Origin: Acidobacteriota bacterium | GTDB taxonomy: Bacteria > Acidobacteriota > Thermoanaerobaculia > Multivoradales > Multivoraceae | Reading direction: 5' to 3' | NCBI GenBank assembly: GCA_028877275.1 | Contig: JAPPFP010000025.1 | Location: 1 to 64,000 of the forward strand | Length of the DNA: 64,000 nucleotides | In this document: positions 45,271 through 54,420 of the stretch, piece by piece | How positions within the stretch are numbered: position 1 is the stretch's first letter | Layout of the letters: each line of letters starts with the position of its first letter | Position numbers and translations under genes: made by a program | The notes under the pieces: model-generated | Database searches by the model: none | Told to the model about the DNA's origin: nothing | The model's input: only the letters and a program-made list of their open reading frames with translations

Positions 45271-46418
45271 GGATCGAACGCCTCGAGCTGTACCACGTCA
45301 GGTCGCCGCTGCCGGCGCCGCTCCACGTTGCCGCGCAGCCCGGCCACGGACAGACGCACAACGAACTGACCTTCGTCCGCATGGCGACGGACGATGGCGT
45401 CGTCGGCGAGTCGGCGGGGATGACCCTGAGCCGGTTTCACGCCGGCATCGGCGACGCTCTGGGACCGTTCATTCTCGGCCGCGACCCGCTCGACATCGAG
45501 GGCTTCGGCAGCGTCCTCGACGCCGGCGAGGCGCTCGGCATCCGCCTGGCATGGCTCGAACCGGCGCTCTGGGACATCGCCGGCAAGGTCAAGGGCCAGC
45601 CCGTGTACGAGCTGCTGGGCGGCGGCAGGGACAAGCTCAGGGCCTACGCATCGACCTCCGAGCTTCGATCGCCCGCCGAGCGAGCCGAGAACCTGCTCGA
45701 ACTGAAGGAGATGGGCTTCGCGGCCGTCAGACTCCGCGCCCACTACCCGGACTGGCGCGACGACGTCGCCGTCATCGAGCGGGCCCGTGAGGCGGTTGGA
45801 CCCGACCTGGCGCTGATGGTCGACGCGAACCAGGGCTTCCATTTCTCGCTCCTGCCCGGCGCGCCGCCGAAGTGGGACGTGGACATCGCCGCGGCGTTCG
45901 CGAGCGCCATCGAGCCCTGCGACATGACCTGGATCGAGGAGCCGCTCGACCGCAACGACTACGCGGCCCTCGCCGAACTCCGCCAGCGCACGTCGATTCC
46001 CCTCGCCGGCGGCGAGTTGAACTGGCGGTTCAACGAGTACGGGCTGCTAGTCGAGAAGCAGTGCCTCGACATCCTTCAGGCCGACGCGATGTTCTTCGGC
46101 GGCATCGCGGGATGCCGGAAGGTGGCCGCCCTCGCCGAAGCCAGCGGCCTCGCCTTCGCCGCTCACACCTGGAACAACGGCTTCGCTTTGCTCGCCAACC
46201 TGCATCTCATGGCCGCCAGCCCCAACTGCGAGTGGTGCGAGTTTCCCTACGAGCCGCCGGGCTGGACCACCGAGGGCCGCGACGCGCTGCTGGCCGAAAC
46301 CACCGAGATCGATGACGACGGCTATGTCCATCTGCCCCAGCGCCCCGGCCTGGGCATCGTGATCGACGAGGACAAGCTGGAGCGCTTCGGCGAACGGTTC
46401 TACGACGGGCGGGCGTAA
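45267..46418 (+). CDS. Enolase-superfamily enzyme (mandelate racemase/muconate lactonizing type)
   Basis: 383 aa. N-terminal cap (MRIERLELYHVRSPL) and barrel with metal ligands Asp in MVDANQGF, Glu in TWIEEPLD and Glu in AGGELNWRF; the His of FAAHTWNNG is in the mandelate-racemase-type His position. The usual KxK base is not seen: the segment reads AAVRLRAHYPDW, so Arg replaces both. This hints at a different acid/base or a dehydratase/racemase with unknown acid-sugar or aromatic substrate. TTG start at 45267 makes TTGA with the esterase stop. Cytoplasmic. Confidence 0.88.
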   Translation: MRIERLELYHVRSPLPAPLHVAAQPGHGQTHNELTFVRMATDDGVVGESAGMTLSRFHAGIGDALGPFILGRDPLDIEGFGSVLDAGEALGIRLAWLEPALWDIAGKVKGQPVYELLGGGRDKLRAYASTSELRSPAERAENLLELKEMGFAAVRLRAHYPDWRDDVAVIERAREAVGPDLALMVDANQGFHFSLLPGAPPKWDVDIAAAFASAIEPCDMTWIEEPLDRNDYAALAELRQRTSIPLAGGELNWRFNEYGLLVEKQCLDILQADAMFFGGIAGCRKVAALAEASGLAFAAHTWNNGFALLANLHLMAASPNCEWCEFPYEPPGWTTEGRDALLAETTEIDDDGYVHLPQRPGLGIVIDEDKLERFGERFYDGRA

Positions 46419-46441
46419 GCCGGCGCGAAGCGAAGCCGCTG

Positions 46442-47962
46442 TCAGCCGCCCGGCGGCAGCGGCAGGTGCCGGCTCTCGGACTCTCGGGCCGGAGAGAAGG
46501 CTCGCCGGGGCTCGGCGCTGCGGACCTGTTCGAGCCAGAAGACGCCGTCGTAGCGGCCGCTGTTGCCGCGGGTCGCCACCAGGTCCACGTCTTCGTCCTG
46601 GTCCATGTCGAGGACGACGAATTCGTCGAACATGCCGCGCACGCGGCGGGAGACGTCGTGCCGAATCCACGCTCCGGCCGGATCTCCCGGGTTCTCGAAC
46701 CAGCCCAGACGGCCGGCCACGCTGGCGGCGGTCTTGTCCTCGCCGTCGCGGTCGCGCGGCCATGAGCTGTAGCCACCGCTCCAGAGATCGAGGTCGCCAT
46801 CGTCGTCGACGTCGAAGAGCGCGAGACCGGTCGGGTTGTCCGGCGCCGTGTCTCCGATCACGTGGATCGTCCACGGTTCCGCGATCGCATCGGCCGGCTG
46901 CTCGAGCCACACGTTGAGCACGGGCGTCTCCTGGAGGACCATGTCGAGCCGGCCGTCGTCGTTCAGGTCCGCGAACTCGACGTTCATGCCGGTAAGGCGG
47001 CGCGGGCCGCGCTGCCAGGGTTCCGTCCTGCCCGTGACCTCGATCGGATGTTCCTCGAACGCGAGTCCCGATCCGGTTTCGAGCAGGTTCTCCAACCAGA
47101 AGATCCTCGCTTCCGAGCGGCTGCCGGCGAGGATGTCCAGGTCGCCGTCGCCGTCCAGGTCGACGGGCCGCGAGTTCATCGGCACGGTGACGGTCGCCAG
47201 CACCGTCTCCTTCCAGCTCGAATCGACCAGGGGATCGCCGTCGATCTCGAACAGGGAGACCTCCTCGAGCGGGAAGGTGTCCGGCACCGGTTCGCCCTCC
47301 GGTTGCTGCGCGCCCTTGTTGGGTGCGACCGCTTCGACCTCGCCGTCCTGATCGAGGTCGGCCAGGTAGACGCGGATCCAGGATCCCCGCCCCGCCGTAA
47401 CGGAGGGAATCAGCCGCGGCCAACGGCCTTCCCGAACATCCTGCCCCGGGTTCTGGAAGTAGGTCAGGTGATCGAGCTCGCACGCGACCAGCAGGTCGAG
47501 CAGACCGTCGCCGTTCACGTCGCCTATGGCTACGTCCTCGGCCGCGGCAGCCTCCTTCCCTTCCGCCAGGGTCACGCTGATCCAGCGCCCCGGATCACCG
47601 CTGCCGAAGTGGAGCCGGACGTGGTCGCTGTCCTCGTGGACGGTCACGATGTCCAGGTGACCGTCGCCGTCGAGATCGGCCATCTTCAGGCCGTCGGCGC
47701 CGCGCATCGGGACGCCGCCGGCGAGCTCCTGGTCGTCGATCCGGTGTTCCCGCCAGGAGATGAACTCGCCGCCTGCGGACTGCGCCGAAGAGAGGGTCTC
47801 GGCGACTGTGAGCAGCATGTCGGTCGCGGCCGGCTCAGCGGGCGCGCAGGCGACGAGAACCGCCAGTACCGGCGCCAGCGCGCCGGCAGCGAGTCGCGCG
47901 ACCCGCTTGCGCTCAGCCCGGGCCGACACGCTCGATCCGTCCGTCGACCTGGGGATGCTCAT
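46442..47962 (-). CDS. VCBS/FG-GAP repeat lipoprotein
   Basis: 506 aa. Lipobox Cys in LAPVLAVLVAC. The mature part begins with GEFISWREHRIDDQEL, then beta-propeller units marked by calcium-binding-type DLDGDGHLDIV, DVNGDGLLDLL, DLDQDGEVEAV, DLDGDGDLDIL, DLNDDGRLDMV, DVDDDGDLDLW and DMDQDEDVDLV. About seven units. Integrin-alpha-like propellers of this type bind glycans or proteins outside the cell. Start ATG 47962 overlaps the upstream gene by 50 bases. A shorter paralogue with the same ISWREH N-terminus is at 59718. Confidence 0.87.
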   Translation of the reverse strand: MSIPRSTDGSSVSARAERKRVARLAAGALAPVLAVLVACAPAEPAATDMLLTVAETLSSAQSAGGEFISWREHRIDDQELAGGVPMRGADGLKMADLDGDGHLDIVTVHEDSDHVRLHFGSGDPGRWISVTLAEGKEAAAAEDVAIGDVNGDGLLDLLVACELDHLTYFQNPGQDVREGRWPRLIPSVTAGRGSWIRVYLADLDQDGEVEAVAPNKGAQQPEGEPVPDTFPLEEVSLFEIDGDPLVDSSWKETVLATVTVPMNSRPVDLDGDGDLDILAGSRSEARIFWLENLLETGSGLAFEEHPIEVTGRTEPWQRGPRRLTGMNVEFADLNDDGRLDMVLQETPVLNVWLEQPADAIAEPWTIHVIGDTAPDNPTGLALFDVDDDGDLDLWSGGYSSWPRDRDGEDKTAASVAGRLGWFENPGDPAGAWIRHDVSRRVRGMFDEFVVLDMDQDEDVDLVATRGNSGRYDGVFWLEQVRSAEPRRAFSPARESESRHLPLPPGG

Positions 47963-48980
47963 GCCAGTCTCCCCACTCCACATGGCAACAGCCCTCGCTG
48001 CTCAGTTCCCCGACATTCTCCCACTCCGGCTCGGAGTCGTCGCCGCTGCGCCCCACCCGTTCCAGCAACCGCAGCCGGCAGCTCGCCAGATCGCTGTGCA
48101 GGCAGAAGCAACCAGACCCGTCCGGATCGGTGTACGGCGCTTCGAGGATCAGCTCCAACGGACAGTTCACCTCGAACTCGACCCGCTCGCGCTCCGATTC
48201 GGCCGCGAAACGCCACCGGCCCGGCGCGGAATCGCTGACCGCCCGCGATCCGTCCAGCGGTGCGATCAGCCGCACTTCACGGCCATGAACGCGCGCGATC
48301 AGCACGTGGACCGGCGGCGGCCCGTCCGCCGAGGCCGGGATGCAAGAGACCTCCAGGTAGCCGCTCCGATCGTCGTCGAACCGGTTGCAGTGTGCCCAGA
48401 GCCAGTGCGCTGGGTGCTTCCGACCCCAGATGTGGCTCTGCTCGCCCGGCGCGTCCTCGATCACAAGTCGGCGGTCTCCGATCTCGATCGTCCCGGTGAA
48501 CCGCGTCGCCGGGTACGGGTAGAGCATCGCTCCGGGCACGTCTCCCGAGCTGTAGAGCGCTTCGGGGAACGGCAGAACGGGTTCGGAGTCGACCGGCCAC
48601 TCCAGATGCCATCGAACCCGCCGGCCACCTCGACCGATTCCGCCCCGGGCCAGGCCGTTGCGCAACTCCGCCGGCACGAAGCGGCGCCCCTCGACCAGGC
48701 CGCCGTCGAAGCGCAAACGAAATGGCGCGGCCCGGGCGTCGAGCCTCGTCAGGGGACGGCGCTCGAACACACCGAAACTCCGCTCTGGACTCCGGCGATC
48801 GAAGCAGGCGAACCAGAGTTCCAGCTCGGCGGGGCGCTCTGTAATCTCGGGCGCCTGGACGACGTATCGAATCCAGTAGCCCGTCTCGCTCGCCAGGTCG
48901 TTGAGGGTCAGGTAGTACACCTCGTAACAACCGCGAGCGGCGCCGGTCCACCGGAGGGCGTTGGCCTGGTCGAGGTTCAT
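47913..48980 (-). CDS. Lipocalin-like (AttH/CrtC/tocopherol-cyclase-like) protein
   Basis: 355 aa. Starts MNLDQANALRWTGAARG, then YEVYYLTLNDLASETGYWIR, and later GTIEIGDRRLVIEDAPGEQS, HIWGRKHPAHWLWAHCNRFD. This resembles the double lipocalin-like fold found in carotenoid hydratase CrtC, AttH and tocopherol cyclase. No signal peptide is seen. Function would be binding or modifying a hydrophobic molecule; assignment is by overall pattern only. Shares a 50-base overlap with the downstream VCBS lipoprotein gene. Divergent from the gene at 49049. Confidence 0.65.
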   Translation of the reverse strand: MNLDQANALRWTGAARGCYEVYYLTLNDLASETGYWIRYVVQAPEITERPAELELWFACFDRRSPERSFGVFERRPLTRLDARAAPFRLRFDGGLVEGRRFVPAELRNGLARGGIGRGGRRVRWHLEWPVDSEPVLPFPEALYSSGDVPGAMLYPYPATRFTGTIEIGDRRLVIEDAPGEQSHIWGRKHPAHWLWAHCNRFDDDRSGYLEVSCIPASADGPPPVHVLIARVHGREVRLIAPLDGSRAVSDSAPGRWRFAAESERERVEFEVNCPLELILEAPYTDPDGSGCFCLHSDLASCRLRLLERVGRSGDDSEPEWENVGELSSEGCCHVEWGDWHEHPQVDGRIERVGPG

Positions 48981-49048
48981 GCGCGGTTCGGAGGGCGAGG
49001 CGGCCGGAGCAAGGCGTTCCCGTCAGTTCGAAGAGCAATGTACAGCCA

Positions 49049-50395
49049 ATGAGGAGAGCAGGAATCGCCGGGGGCGCAGCCGCGCTCCTGCTGTGCGCCC
49101 TTGTCGTGGCTCTCGGCCTCGTCGCGGCCCGTCTCCTCCGAGACCTGGACGTCGCCCCTGATGTCGCCGCCTCGCAGGCGATTGCCCGCTCACCCGCGAC
49201 GTCGGCGGCGGCCCACAAGGGCTTCCTCTACGGCCGCGTCACAAGCGGGAGCGGCGCAGCCTACGAAGGGCGGCTGCGCTTCGGCGGCGACGAGGAAGCG
49301 TTCTGGGGCGACTACTTCAACGGCTTCAAGGAAGAGAACCCCTGGGCCGGGGAGGTGCCGCCCGAGCGGCTGACGGAGAGCCGGCCGGTCACCGTTCTCG
49401 GCGTGGAGATCACGCGGCGCGAGCGAAAGCCCAACCTGGGCCGGCCGTTCATGGCACGCTTCGGCGACATCCGGCGCGTCGAACCGAGCGGCCGCGAACT
49501 GCTTGTGACGCTCAAGAGCGGGACCGGATTCGTCCTCAACCGCTTCGATGCCGACGACTTCGCCGACGGCGTGCGGGTGTGGGACGACAAGCACGGCGTC
49601 GTCGACCTCTCCGAGCGCAGAATCCGCAGCATCGAGTTTCTTCCGACCGCCGAGTTGGACAGCGTCGCGGACCGGCTGCACGGAACCGTAAGCACGTCCC
49701 AGGGGAGCTTCACCGGCTTCGTCCAGTGGGACCGGCAGTCCAGCCTCGGCTCCGACGAGCTTCAGGGCCGAACCGCCGACCGCGAAGTCAGCCTGCGGTT
49801 CGACGCCATCGGCACCATCGCGCGCGATTCGGCCGACAGCGCCCGCGTGACCCTGCGCGACGGCGGCGAGGTCCTCCTCTCCGGCACCCGCGCCGTCGGC
49901 CGCGGCAATCGCGGCGTCTACGTCGACGACCGGCGCTACGGCCGCGTGCTCGTCTCGTGGGAGGCGTTCGAACGGCTCGACTTCAGCAAAGCCGACGGCA
50001 GCGGCCCCGCGTACGACGACTTTCCGCCGGGCCAGCGGCTCTCAGGCGCCGTCACGACGCGCACCGGCAGTCGCCTCGCCGGCCGGCTCGTCTTCGACCT
50101 CGATGAGAGCGAAACGACCGAGACACTCGACGCACCGGCGGGTGGCATCGACTACACGATCCCGTTCGGTTTGGTCGCGTCCATCGCGCTCCCGGACCAG
50201 GAGGGGTGCGGCGATGGCCGGCATGCCGGCGTGACGCTCCACAGCAGCGAGACCCTGGAACTCGAGTGCGCAGGCGACCTCGGCGAGGGGAACGGCGGCA
50301 TGCTGGTCTTCGCCGAGGGCCGCGAGCCGCCGGACTACCTACCGTGGAACGCGGTTCAACGGGTGGACATCGACCACTCGCACGGCGAGCCCTGA
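49049..50395 (+). CDS. Unrecognised membrane-anchored secreted protein
   Basis: 448 aa. An N-terminal hydrophobic segment (AALLLCALVVALGLVAARLL) is either a signal anchor or an uncleaved signal. The rest is soluble and beta-rich with a loose repeated pattern (YGRVTSGSGAAYEGRLRFGG, LHGTVSTSQGSFTGFVQWD, LSGAVTTRTGSRLAGRLVFD): three copies of 'G-x-V-x(2-4)-G-x(4-6)-G-x-(L/V)-x-(F/W)'. This looks like small barrels in tandem, and I do not recognise the family. No catalytic motif stands out. ATG 49049 is 68 bases from the divergent lipocalin-like gene. Confidence 0.7.
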   Translation: MRRAGIAGGAAALLLCALVVALGLVAARLLRDLDVAPDVAASQAIARSPATSAAAHKGFLYGRVTSGSGAAYEGRLRFGGDEEAFWGDYFNGFKEENPWAGEVPPERLTESRPVTVLGVEITRRERKPNLGRPFMARFGDIRRVEPSGRELLVTLKSGTGFVLNRFDADDFADGVRVWDDKHGVVDLSERRIRSIEFLPTAELDSVADRLHGTVSTSQGSFTGFVQWDRQSSLGSDELQGRTADREVSLRFDAIGTIARDSADSARVTLRDGGEVLLSGTRAVGRGNRGVYVDDRRYGRVLVSWEAFERLDFSKADGSGPAYDDFPPGQRLSGAVTTRTGSRLAGRLVFDLDESETTETLDAPAGGIDYTIPFGLVASIALPDQEGCGDGRHAGVTLHSSETLELECAGDLGEGNGGMLVFAEGREPPDYLPWNAVQRVDIDHSHGEP

Positions 50396-50990
50396 GACTC
50401 TGGCTCGCGGCCGTGCCATACGGGGCATAGGCGTAGACGTAGGAATCCTCGCCGTCGACGACGTAGACCACGCCATTGAACTGGACGATTCCGCGCGGAT
50501 CGGCATTGCTGGCGGAGAAGTTCACATCGGCCGAAGGCCGCCGCTGGAGGCCGTACGCGTAGGCCTTTTCGTCCGCACTGTCCACGACAAGGAGGACGCC
50601 TCCTCCCCCGGGATCGGCGAAAGAGATTCCCTCTGGGAACGCATTCTCGGCAGCCAGGGGAAAATCGTTCGAACGCACCCAGTTTCCGCTGAATGCGTCG
50701 TACACGTACACCTTTTCGTTCCCAGCAGTCCAATCCACTACGAAGAAGTAGTCGGTCTCGCCGAGCGCCGCATCGGCAATCCCCCGAGCATCGGCGTTCT
50801 CGAAGGCCAGGGTGAAGTCGAAGGCAGGTTCGTGCCGGCCTGTGTCGGCCTCGTATGCGTAGACCTCCCCAAGATTGTCCACTACGAACAGATAGCCACT
50901 CCAGTGCGTGATTCCCTCGGGGAAGACGTTCGACGGGTGCAGGTTGAAGTCGCGGGCATGGTCACCGGCAGAATTACCGGCTTGTGCGAC
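50396..50990 (-). pseudogene. Remnant of an NHL/Kelch-like beta-propeller gene
   Basis: An open frame reads four propeller-like units of ~40 residues, for example FVVDNLGEVYAYEADTG, FVVDWTAGNEKVYVYDAFSG, LVVDSADEKAYAYG and YVVDGEDSYVYAY, each followed by F.L...NA..(E/R)GI. There is no start codon before the frame meets the end of the regulator gene, and the homologous part stops at the convergent gene. I read it as an internal fragment of a larger secreted protein gene, cut at both ends. It fills the otherwise empty ~600 bases between two genes. Confidence 0.6.
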
Positions 50991-50994
50991 TCGA

Positions 50995-52137
50995 TCAGGC
51001 GAACTCTGAAGCCGCCAACACCACGCGCACCAGGTCCACCTGCCGACGGACGCCGAGCTTCGCGTAGATCTGCTCCAGGTGCCAGTAGATCGAGCGCTTT
51101 TGCCGTCGCGTCGCTACGGCGATCTCAGCTACGGTCCTTCCTGCCGCCAGCCAGCTGGCGATCTCACTCTCAGCGCGGGTCAGGCCAAGCACGGCAGCCA
51201 GATGGTCCACATTGACGCTAAGCGGAAGCAACGGATCCACGATCAGTATCAATGCGGCCGCGCGGCGGACACCGAAAACAGCTTCACCGGCGAAGGTAGG
51301 CTTGACGTGGATGATGAACCGCCGATGCGCGGTCCCACGGCAAAGCGCCATCGAGCCACCGACAGCGATGGACCCGCCTTGCGGCAGCGCGCTGGCTAAC
51401 AACTGAGCAAGCCGGGCACGATCTGCCGGCCGACGCGCCCGCAGGAATCCATCCCGATCAGACAAACCGTCGCCCTGCCGAAGAACTTCGCGTGCGCTGT
51501 CGTTCGCGGCCAGGATGCGCCCTCGCCGGTCCAGGAGAACCGCGCCCAACCGTCGGGCGTCCAGCAGCCCAGCCAGGGAGCTACCCAGCGCTCCGGCATC
51601 AGCCAGCGTCTGACGTACGAACACAAGTTGCCGAACATGGGGAACAACTCGTCTGATCATTTCGATCTGACTGGAAGACCAAACGCCACCGCGCCCTATC
51701 GGATCGCAGATGGCCCACGTGAAGTGCGAGTAGCCCACCGGCCCTTCAAGGCGCACAATCAACCCATCCTGGCTACTCGTCCGGCTGTAGAACTCGTTGA
51801 ACGCTGCTGAGGTCTTCAGCTCGTCCCTGGAGTAGAGATCCGCGATTCGCACCAGGTGGCCGTAGGGCTGTCGGCGGAAACGCGCCACGCATTCGTCTAT
51901 GGAGTGGTAGGTCTCGACGTACTCTCGCTCCAGGTCCTCGCGGCGCTGTCCCCGCTGGTAGAGCCCAACCATGTGAACCTCCACGGATTCCTCCGGGCCT
52001 TCACCAGCCATGAGGGCACTGCCCCTTGCCCCACAAGCCTCTTCGATCAGGGTCGACGCGGAGGGCCAGTGAGCGCCGTCGAGCATGGCGGAGTACAACG
52101 ACGCGAGAATGCGTTTGAACTCGTCTAGTTCGCTCAC
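50995..52137 (-). CDS. LuxR-family transcriptional regulator
   Basis: 380 aa from GTG 52137 (MSELDEFKRILASLYSAM). N-terminal ~200 residues are an unassigned sensing region. A PAS-like segment lies around LLDARRLGAVLLDRRGRILA. The C-terminal ~65 residues are a LuxR-type helix-turn-helix: LGLTRAESEIASWLAAGRTV, AEIAVATRRQKRSIYWHLEQ, IYAKLGVRRQVDLVR. No phospho-receiver or autoinducer domain is recognised. The open frame runs to 52983 as antisense of the sulfatase; the GTG was chosen because the protein-like pattern starts there. The target genes are unknown. Confidence 0.85.
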   Translation of the reverse strand: MSELDEFKRILASLYSAMLDGAHWPSASTLIEEACGARGSALMAGEGPEESVEVHMVGLYQRGQRREDLEREYVETYHSIDECVARFRRQPYGHLVRIADLYSRDELKTSAAFNEFYSRTSSQDGLIVRLEGPVGYSHFTWAICDPIGRGGVWSSSQIEMIRRVVPHVRQLVFVRQTLADAGALGSSLAGLLDARRLGAVLLDRRGRILAANDSAREVLRQGDGLSDRDGFLRARRPADRARLAQLLASALPQGGSIAVGGSMALCRGTAHRRFIIHVKPTFAGEAVFGVRRAAALILIVDPLLPLSVNVDHLAAVLGLTRAESEIASWLAAGRTVAEIAVATRRQKRSIYWHLEQIYAKLGVRRQVDLVRVVLAASEFA

Positions 52138-52360
52138 GACGGACACGGACGGAGGCTCACCGACAGGTACGCACTCGCAAAGGAAGTGTGGACCAGCATG
52201 AGAGGTCTGCGCACCGGTAGAACTACCGGGATGGGGGCGACCGGCACTCACGTTGCGGCTCTGCGCACCCGAGCGCGGAACACCGAGCCTTCGCGGCTCC
52301 AGTGCCGGGGCGGGGCGACCGCGGCATGTGGGTAAACAAACGGCGGCTGGTTGATGTTCC
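52138..52360. other. Intergenic gap upstream of the LuxR-type gene
   Basis: About 220 bases with no gene I can support. It must hold the regulator's promoter. No palindrome or clear -35/-10 pair was recognised by eye. Confidence 0.5.
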
Positions 52361-52387
52361 GGCGGCGGGGACGCCGGCGCACCCAGT
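52361..52387 (+). repeat. REP-like element, copy 8 (hairpin B and tail)
   Basis: GGCGGCG-GGGA-CGCCGGC, with one mismatch in the left arm, plus tail GCACCCAGT. It ends 1 base before the stop codon of the sulfatase on the minus strand, the same placement as copy 1 relative to the aminotransferase. No hairpin A is obvious. Confidence 0.78.
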
Positions 52388-52388
52388 G

Positions 52389-53864
52389 TCAGAAGATGAG
52401 CTCGATCGCCTCGTCGTCGACCGTGCCGGCGGTCCCCCGGTTGCTCCACCATCGCGGCTCGACGAGTTCGCTCTCCCAGGCATCGAGGGCGCGTTGGAGT
52501 TCGTCGAGGACGGCCTGCTCGTCGTCGGCGAGGGGGATCCGCTCGCCGACGTCGTTCTCCAGGTCGTGCAGCCGGTTCAACTGGCCGAGCGGCGACCCGT
52601 GGGGCGCTTCCCAGTCCGGGAAGAGGGCGCCGAGCAGGGGAAGCGACGCGACCTGTTCCTCCGAGGCGCGATTGACCTGCCAGAGCTTCCAGTCGCCGCG
52701 GCGGACGGCCCGGTTCGGGCCGGCCCGCCAGAACAGGGTCTCGTGGGGAACGCCGTCGATCTCGCCGCGCAGGTAGGGAAGGAGGTCGACGCCGTCGAGC
52801 GGCTTCTCGGGAAGCGGCGCGCCGGCAGCGGCGGCAAACGTCGGCAGCAGGTCGAGCGACGACACCGCAGGCCGGTAGACCTGGCCCGGCTCCACGGTCG
52901 CCGGCCAGTTCAGCAGGAAGGGCACGCGGATGCCGCCCTCGAAGAACCAGCGCTTGCCACCGCTGAGCGGACCGTTGGTGCACCCGCCCTGGAGGTAGAA
53001 GGCGCAGCCGTTGTCGGAGAGGAAGACGATCAGGGTGTCGTCCTCGACGCCGTGCTCCCGCAGCCGGGCCCTGACCTCGCCGACGCTGTCGTCGACGGCC
53101 GAGACCATCGCCGCGAAGATGCGCACCCTCGGGTCCTCGATGTGGCGGTAGCGGTCGAGGTACTTCGCGGTCGCCTGCAGCGGGGTGTGCGGCGCGTAGT
53201 GGGCGAGGTAGAGGAAGAACGGCCGGTCGTGGTGCCGGTCGATGAAGTCGAGCGCCTCGCGAGTGAGGACCTCCGTCAGGTACTCACTCTCCTCCACGAC
53301 CTCCCGGCCCCGGAAGATGGGGCGCTCCCGCACCTCGGCGAGCGGCAGCGGGCTCCAGTTCTCCACGCCTTCGGCGGACGGCTCGATGTAGATCGTGCCG
53401 CTCTGCATGCCGAAGAACTCGTCGAAGCCGCGGTCGAGGGGGTGCTTGCCGTCGCCCCAGCCGAGCTGCCACTTGCCGACCGCGCCGGTCGCGTAGCCGG
53501 CGGAGCGCATGACCTCGGCCAGGGTCGTCTCGTCCGGGTTCAGGCCGTAGTCCCGGCCCGACGGGTTGAACTCGTAGCCCTGCCGCTGCGGGTAGCGGCC
53601 GGTCATCAGGCCGGCCCGGGACGGGCTGCAGACCGCCGCGGTGACGTAGCCGGCCTCGAACCGGACGCCGCCGCGGGCCAGTTCGTCGATGTTCGGCGTG
53701 TCGATGATCTCGCTGCCGTAGATGCCGACGTCGCCGTAGCCGAGGTCGTCGGCGAGGATGAAGACGACGTTGGGCGGACGGCTTGCCTGTTCGGTGGCCG
53801 GCTCCGCGGCGCAGCCGAGTGCGGCGACGAGGATCGCCGCCAGTACGAAGTGTTCACGCAACAC
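52389..53864 (-). CDS. Arylsulfatase-type sulfatase, lipoprotein
   Basis: 491 aa. Lipobox ALGC (Cys18). Sulfatase motifs: NVVFILADDLGYGDVGIYG (metal Asp pair), the canonical activation signature CSPSR (Cys79-Arg83) then AGLMTGRYP, GKWQLG, FLYLAHYAPHTPLQ and FLSDNGCAF. Type I formylglycine sulfatase, closest in pattern to arylsulfatase A/N-acetylgalactosamine sulfatases; substrate unknown. Its start overlaps the oxidoreductase gamma-subunit stop by 11 bases, so it is the last gene of that operon, an unusual partner for a ferredoxin enzyme. Confidence 0.92.
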   Translation of the reverse strand: MLREHFVLAAILVAALGCAAEPATEQASRPPNVVFILADDLGYGDVGIYGSEIIDTPNIDELARGGVRFEAGYVTAAVCSPSRAGLMTGRYPQRQGYEFNPSGRDYGLNPDETTLAEVMRSAGYATGAVGKWQLGWGDGKHPLDRGFDEFFGMQSGTIYIEPSAEGVENWSPLPLAEVRERPIFRGREVVEESEYLTEVLTREALDFIDRHHDRPFFLYLAHYAPHTPLQATAKYLDRYRHIEDPRVRIFAAMVSAVDDSVGEVRARLREHGVEDDTLIVFLSDNGCAFYLQGGCTNGPLSGGKRWFFEGGIRVPFLLNWPATVEPGQVYRPAVSSLDLLPTFAAAAGAPLPEKPLDGVDLLPYLRGEIDGVPHETLFWRAGPNRAVRRGDWKLWQVNRASEEQVASLPLLGALFPDWEAPHGSPLGQLNRLHDLENDVGERIPLADDEQAVLDELQRALDAWESELVEPRWWSNRGTAGTVDDEAIELIF

Positions 53865-54420
53865 GGTATTCCTCCGGATCGATCTGCGACACGGCCTCGA
53901 GCACCGCCCGGTTGCCCGGTAGCAGCTTGTGACGCCACACCGGCAGGTAGTCCTCCATGCCGGCGAGCAGCTCGTCGATGGTGAAATGGCCGGCGATCAG
54001 GTTGTACAGCCCGAGCATCCCCATGTTGGCGAGGCCCGGCGCTCCGCCGTCGCGGGCCAGCTGGAAGACGGGAACGCCGTACGAACGGACGCCTTCGAGC
54101 GCCGGCGGATTCCGGACCCGGGAGCTGTCCCAGAGGATGAGCCCACCGGGCTCGACGCCCGGGCCGTACGACAGGTAGCCGGCGTGGTCGAACGCCAGCA
54201 CCGCGGTGTAAGTCTCGATCACCGGGTTGTCGATCGGTTCGTCACTCGAGAGGACGACCGTGCCCTCGACCAGACCGCCCCGGGTCTCCGGGTTGTAGTC
54301 GGAGGTGTAGGCCATGTGCCAGCCCTTGGCGGCCGCCGCGTAGCCGAGCGTCTTCAGGCAGGTCAGCAGCCCTGCGCCGCCCGTGCCGGCGCCGCCGACC
54401 CGCTCCACGACACCGCTCAT
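53854..54420 (-). CDS. 2-oxoacid:ferredoxin oxidoreductase, gamma subunit
   Basis: 188 aa, the gamma-type domain of pyruvate/2-oxoglutarate/2-ketoisovalerate:ferredoxin oxidoreductases. The glycine-rich start GGAGTGGAGLLTCLKTLGYA and SDYNPETRGG match the family (usual GxGGQG ... YGPEMRGG, with variation). Later AGHFTIDELLAGMEDYLP is usual. Overlaps the beta gene by ATGA. It forms the multisubunit enzyme with the alpha, beta and delta chains encoded just upstream. The substrate class (2-oxoglutarate or branched-chain) is not decidable by eye. Confidence 0.9.
   Translation of the reverse strand: MSGVVERVGGAGTGGAGLLTCLKTLGYAAAAKGWHMAYTSDYNPETRGGLVEGTVVLSSDEPIDNPVIETYTAVLAFDHAGYLSYGPGVEPGGLILWDSSRVRNPPALEGVRSYGVPVFQLARDGGAPGLANMGMLGLYNLIAGHFTIDELLAGMEDYLPVWRHKLLPGNRAVLEAVSQIDPEEYRVA

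Noticed and set aside
50670..50690. ACGCACCCAGTTT within the propeller fragment, resembling the repeat tail
   Set aside because: No adjacent hairpin B; the bases code for conserved Asn-Trp-Val-Arg of a propeller unit, so it is chance similarity.
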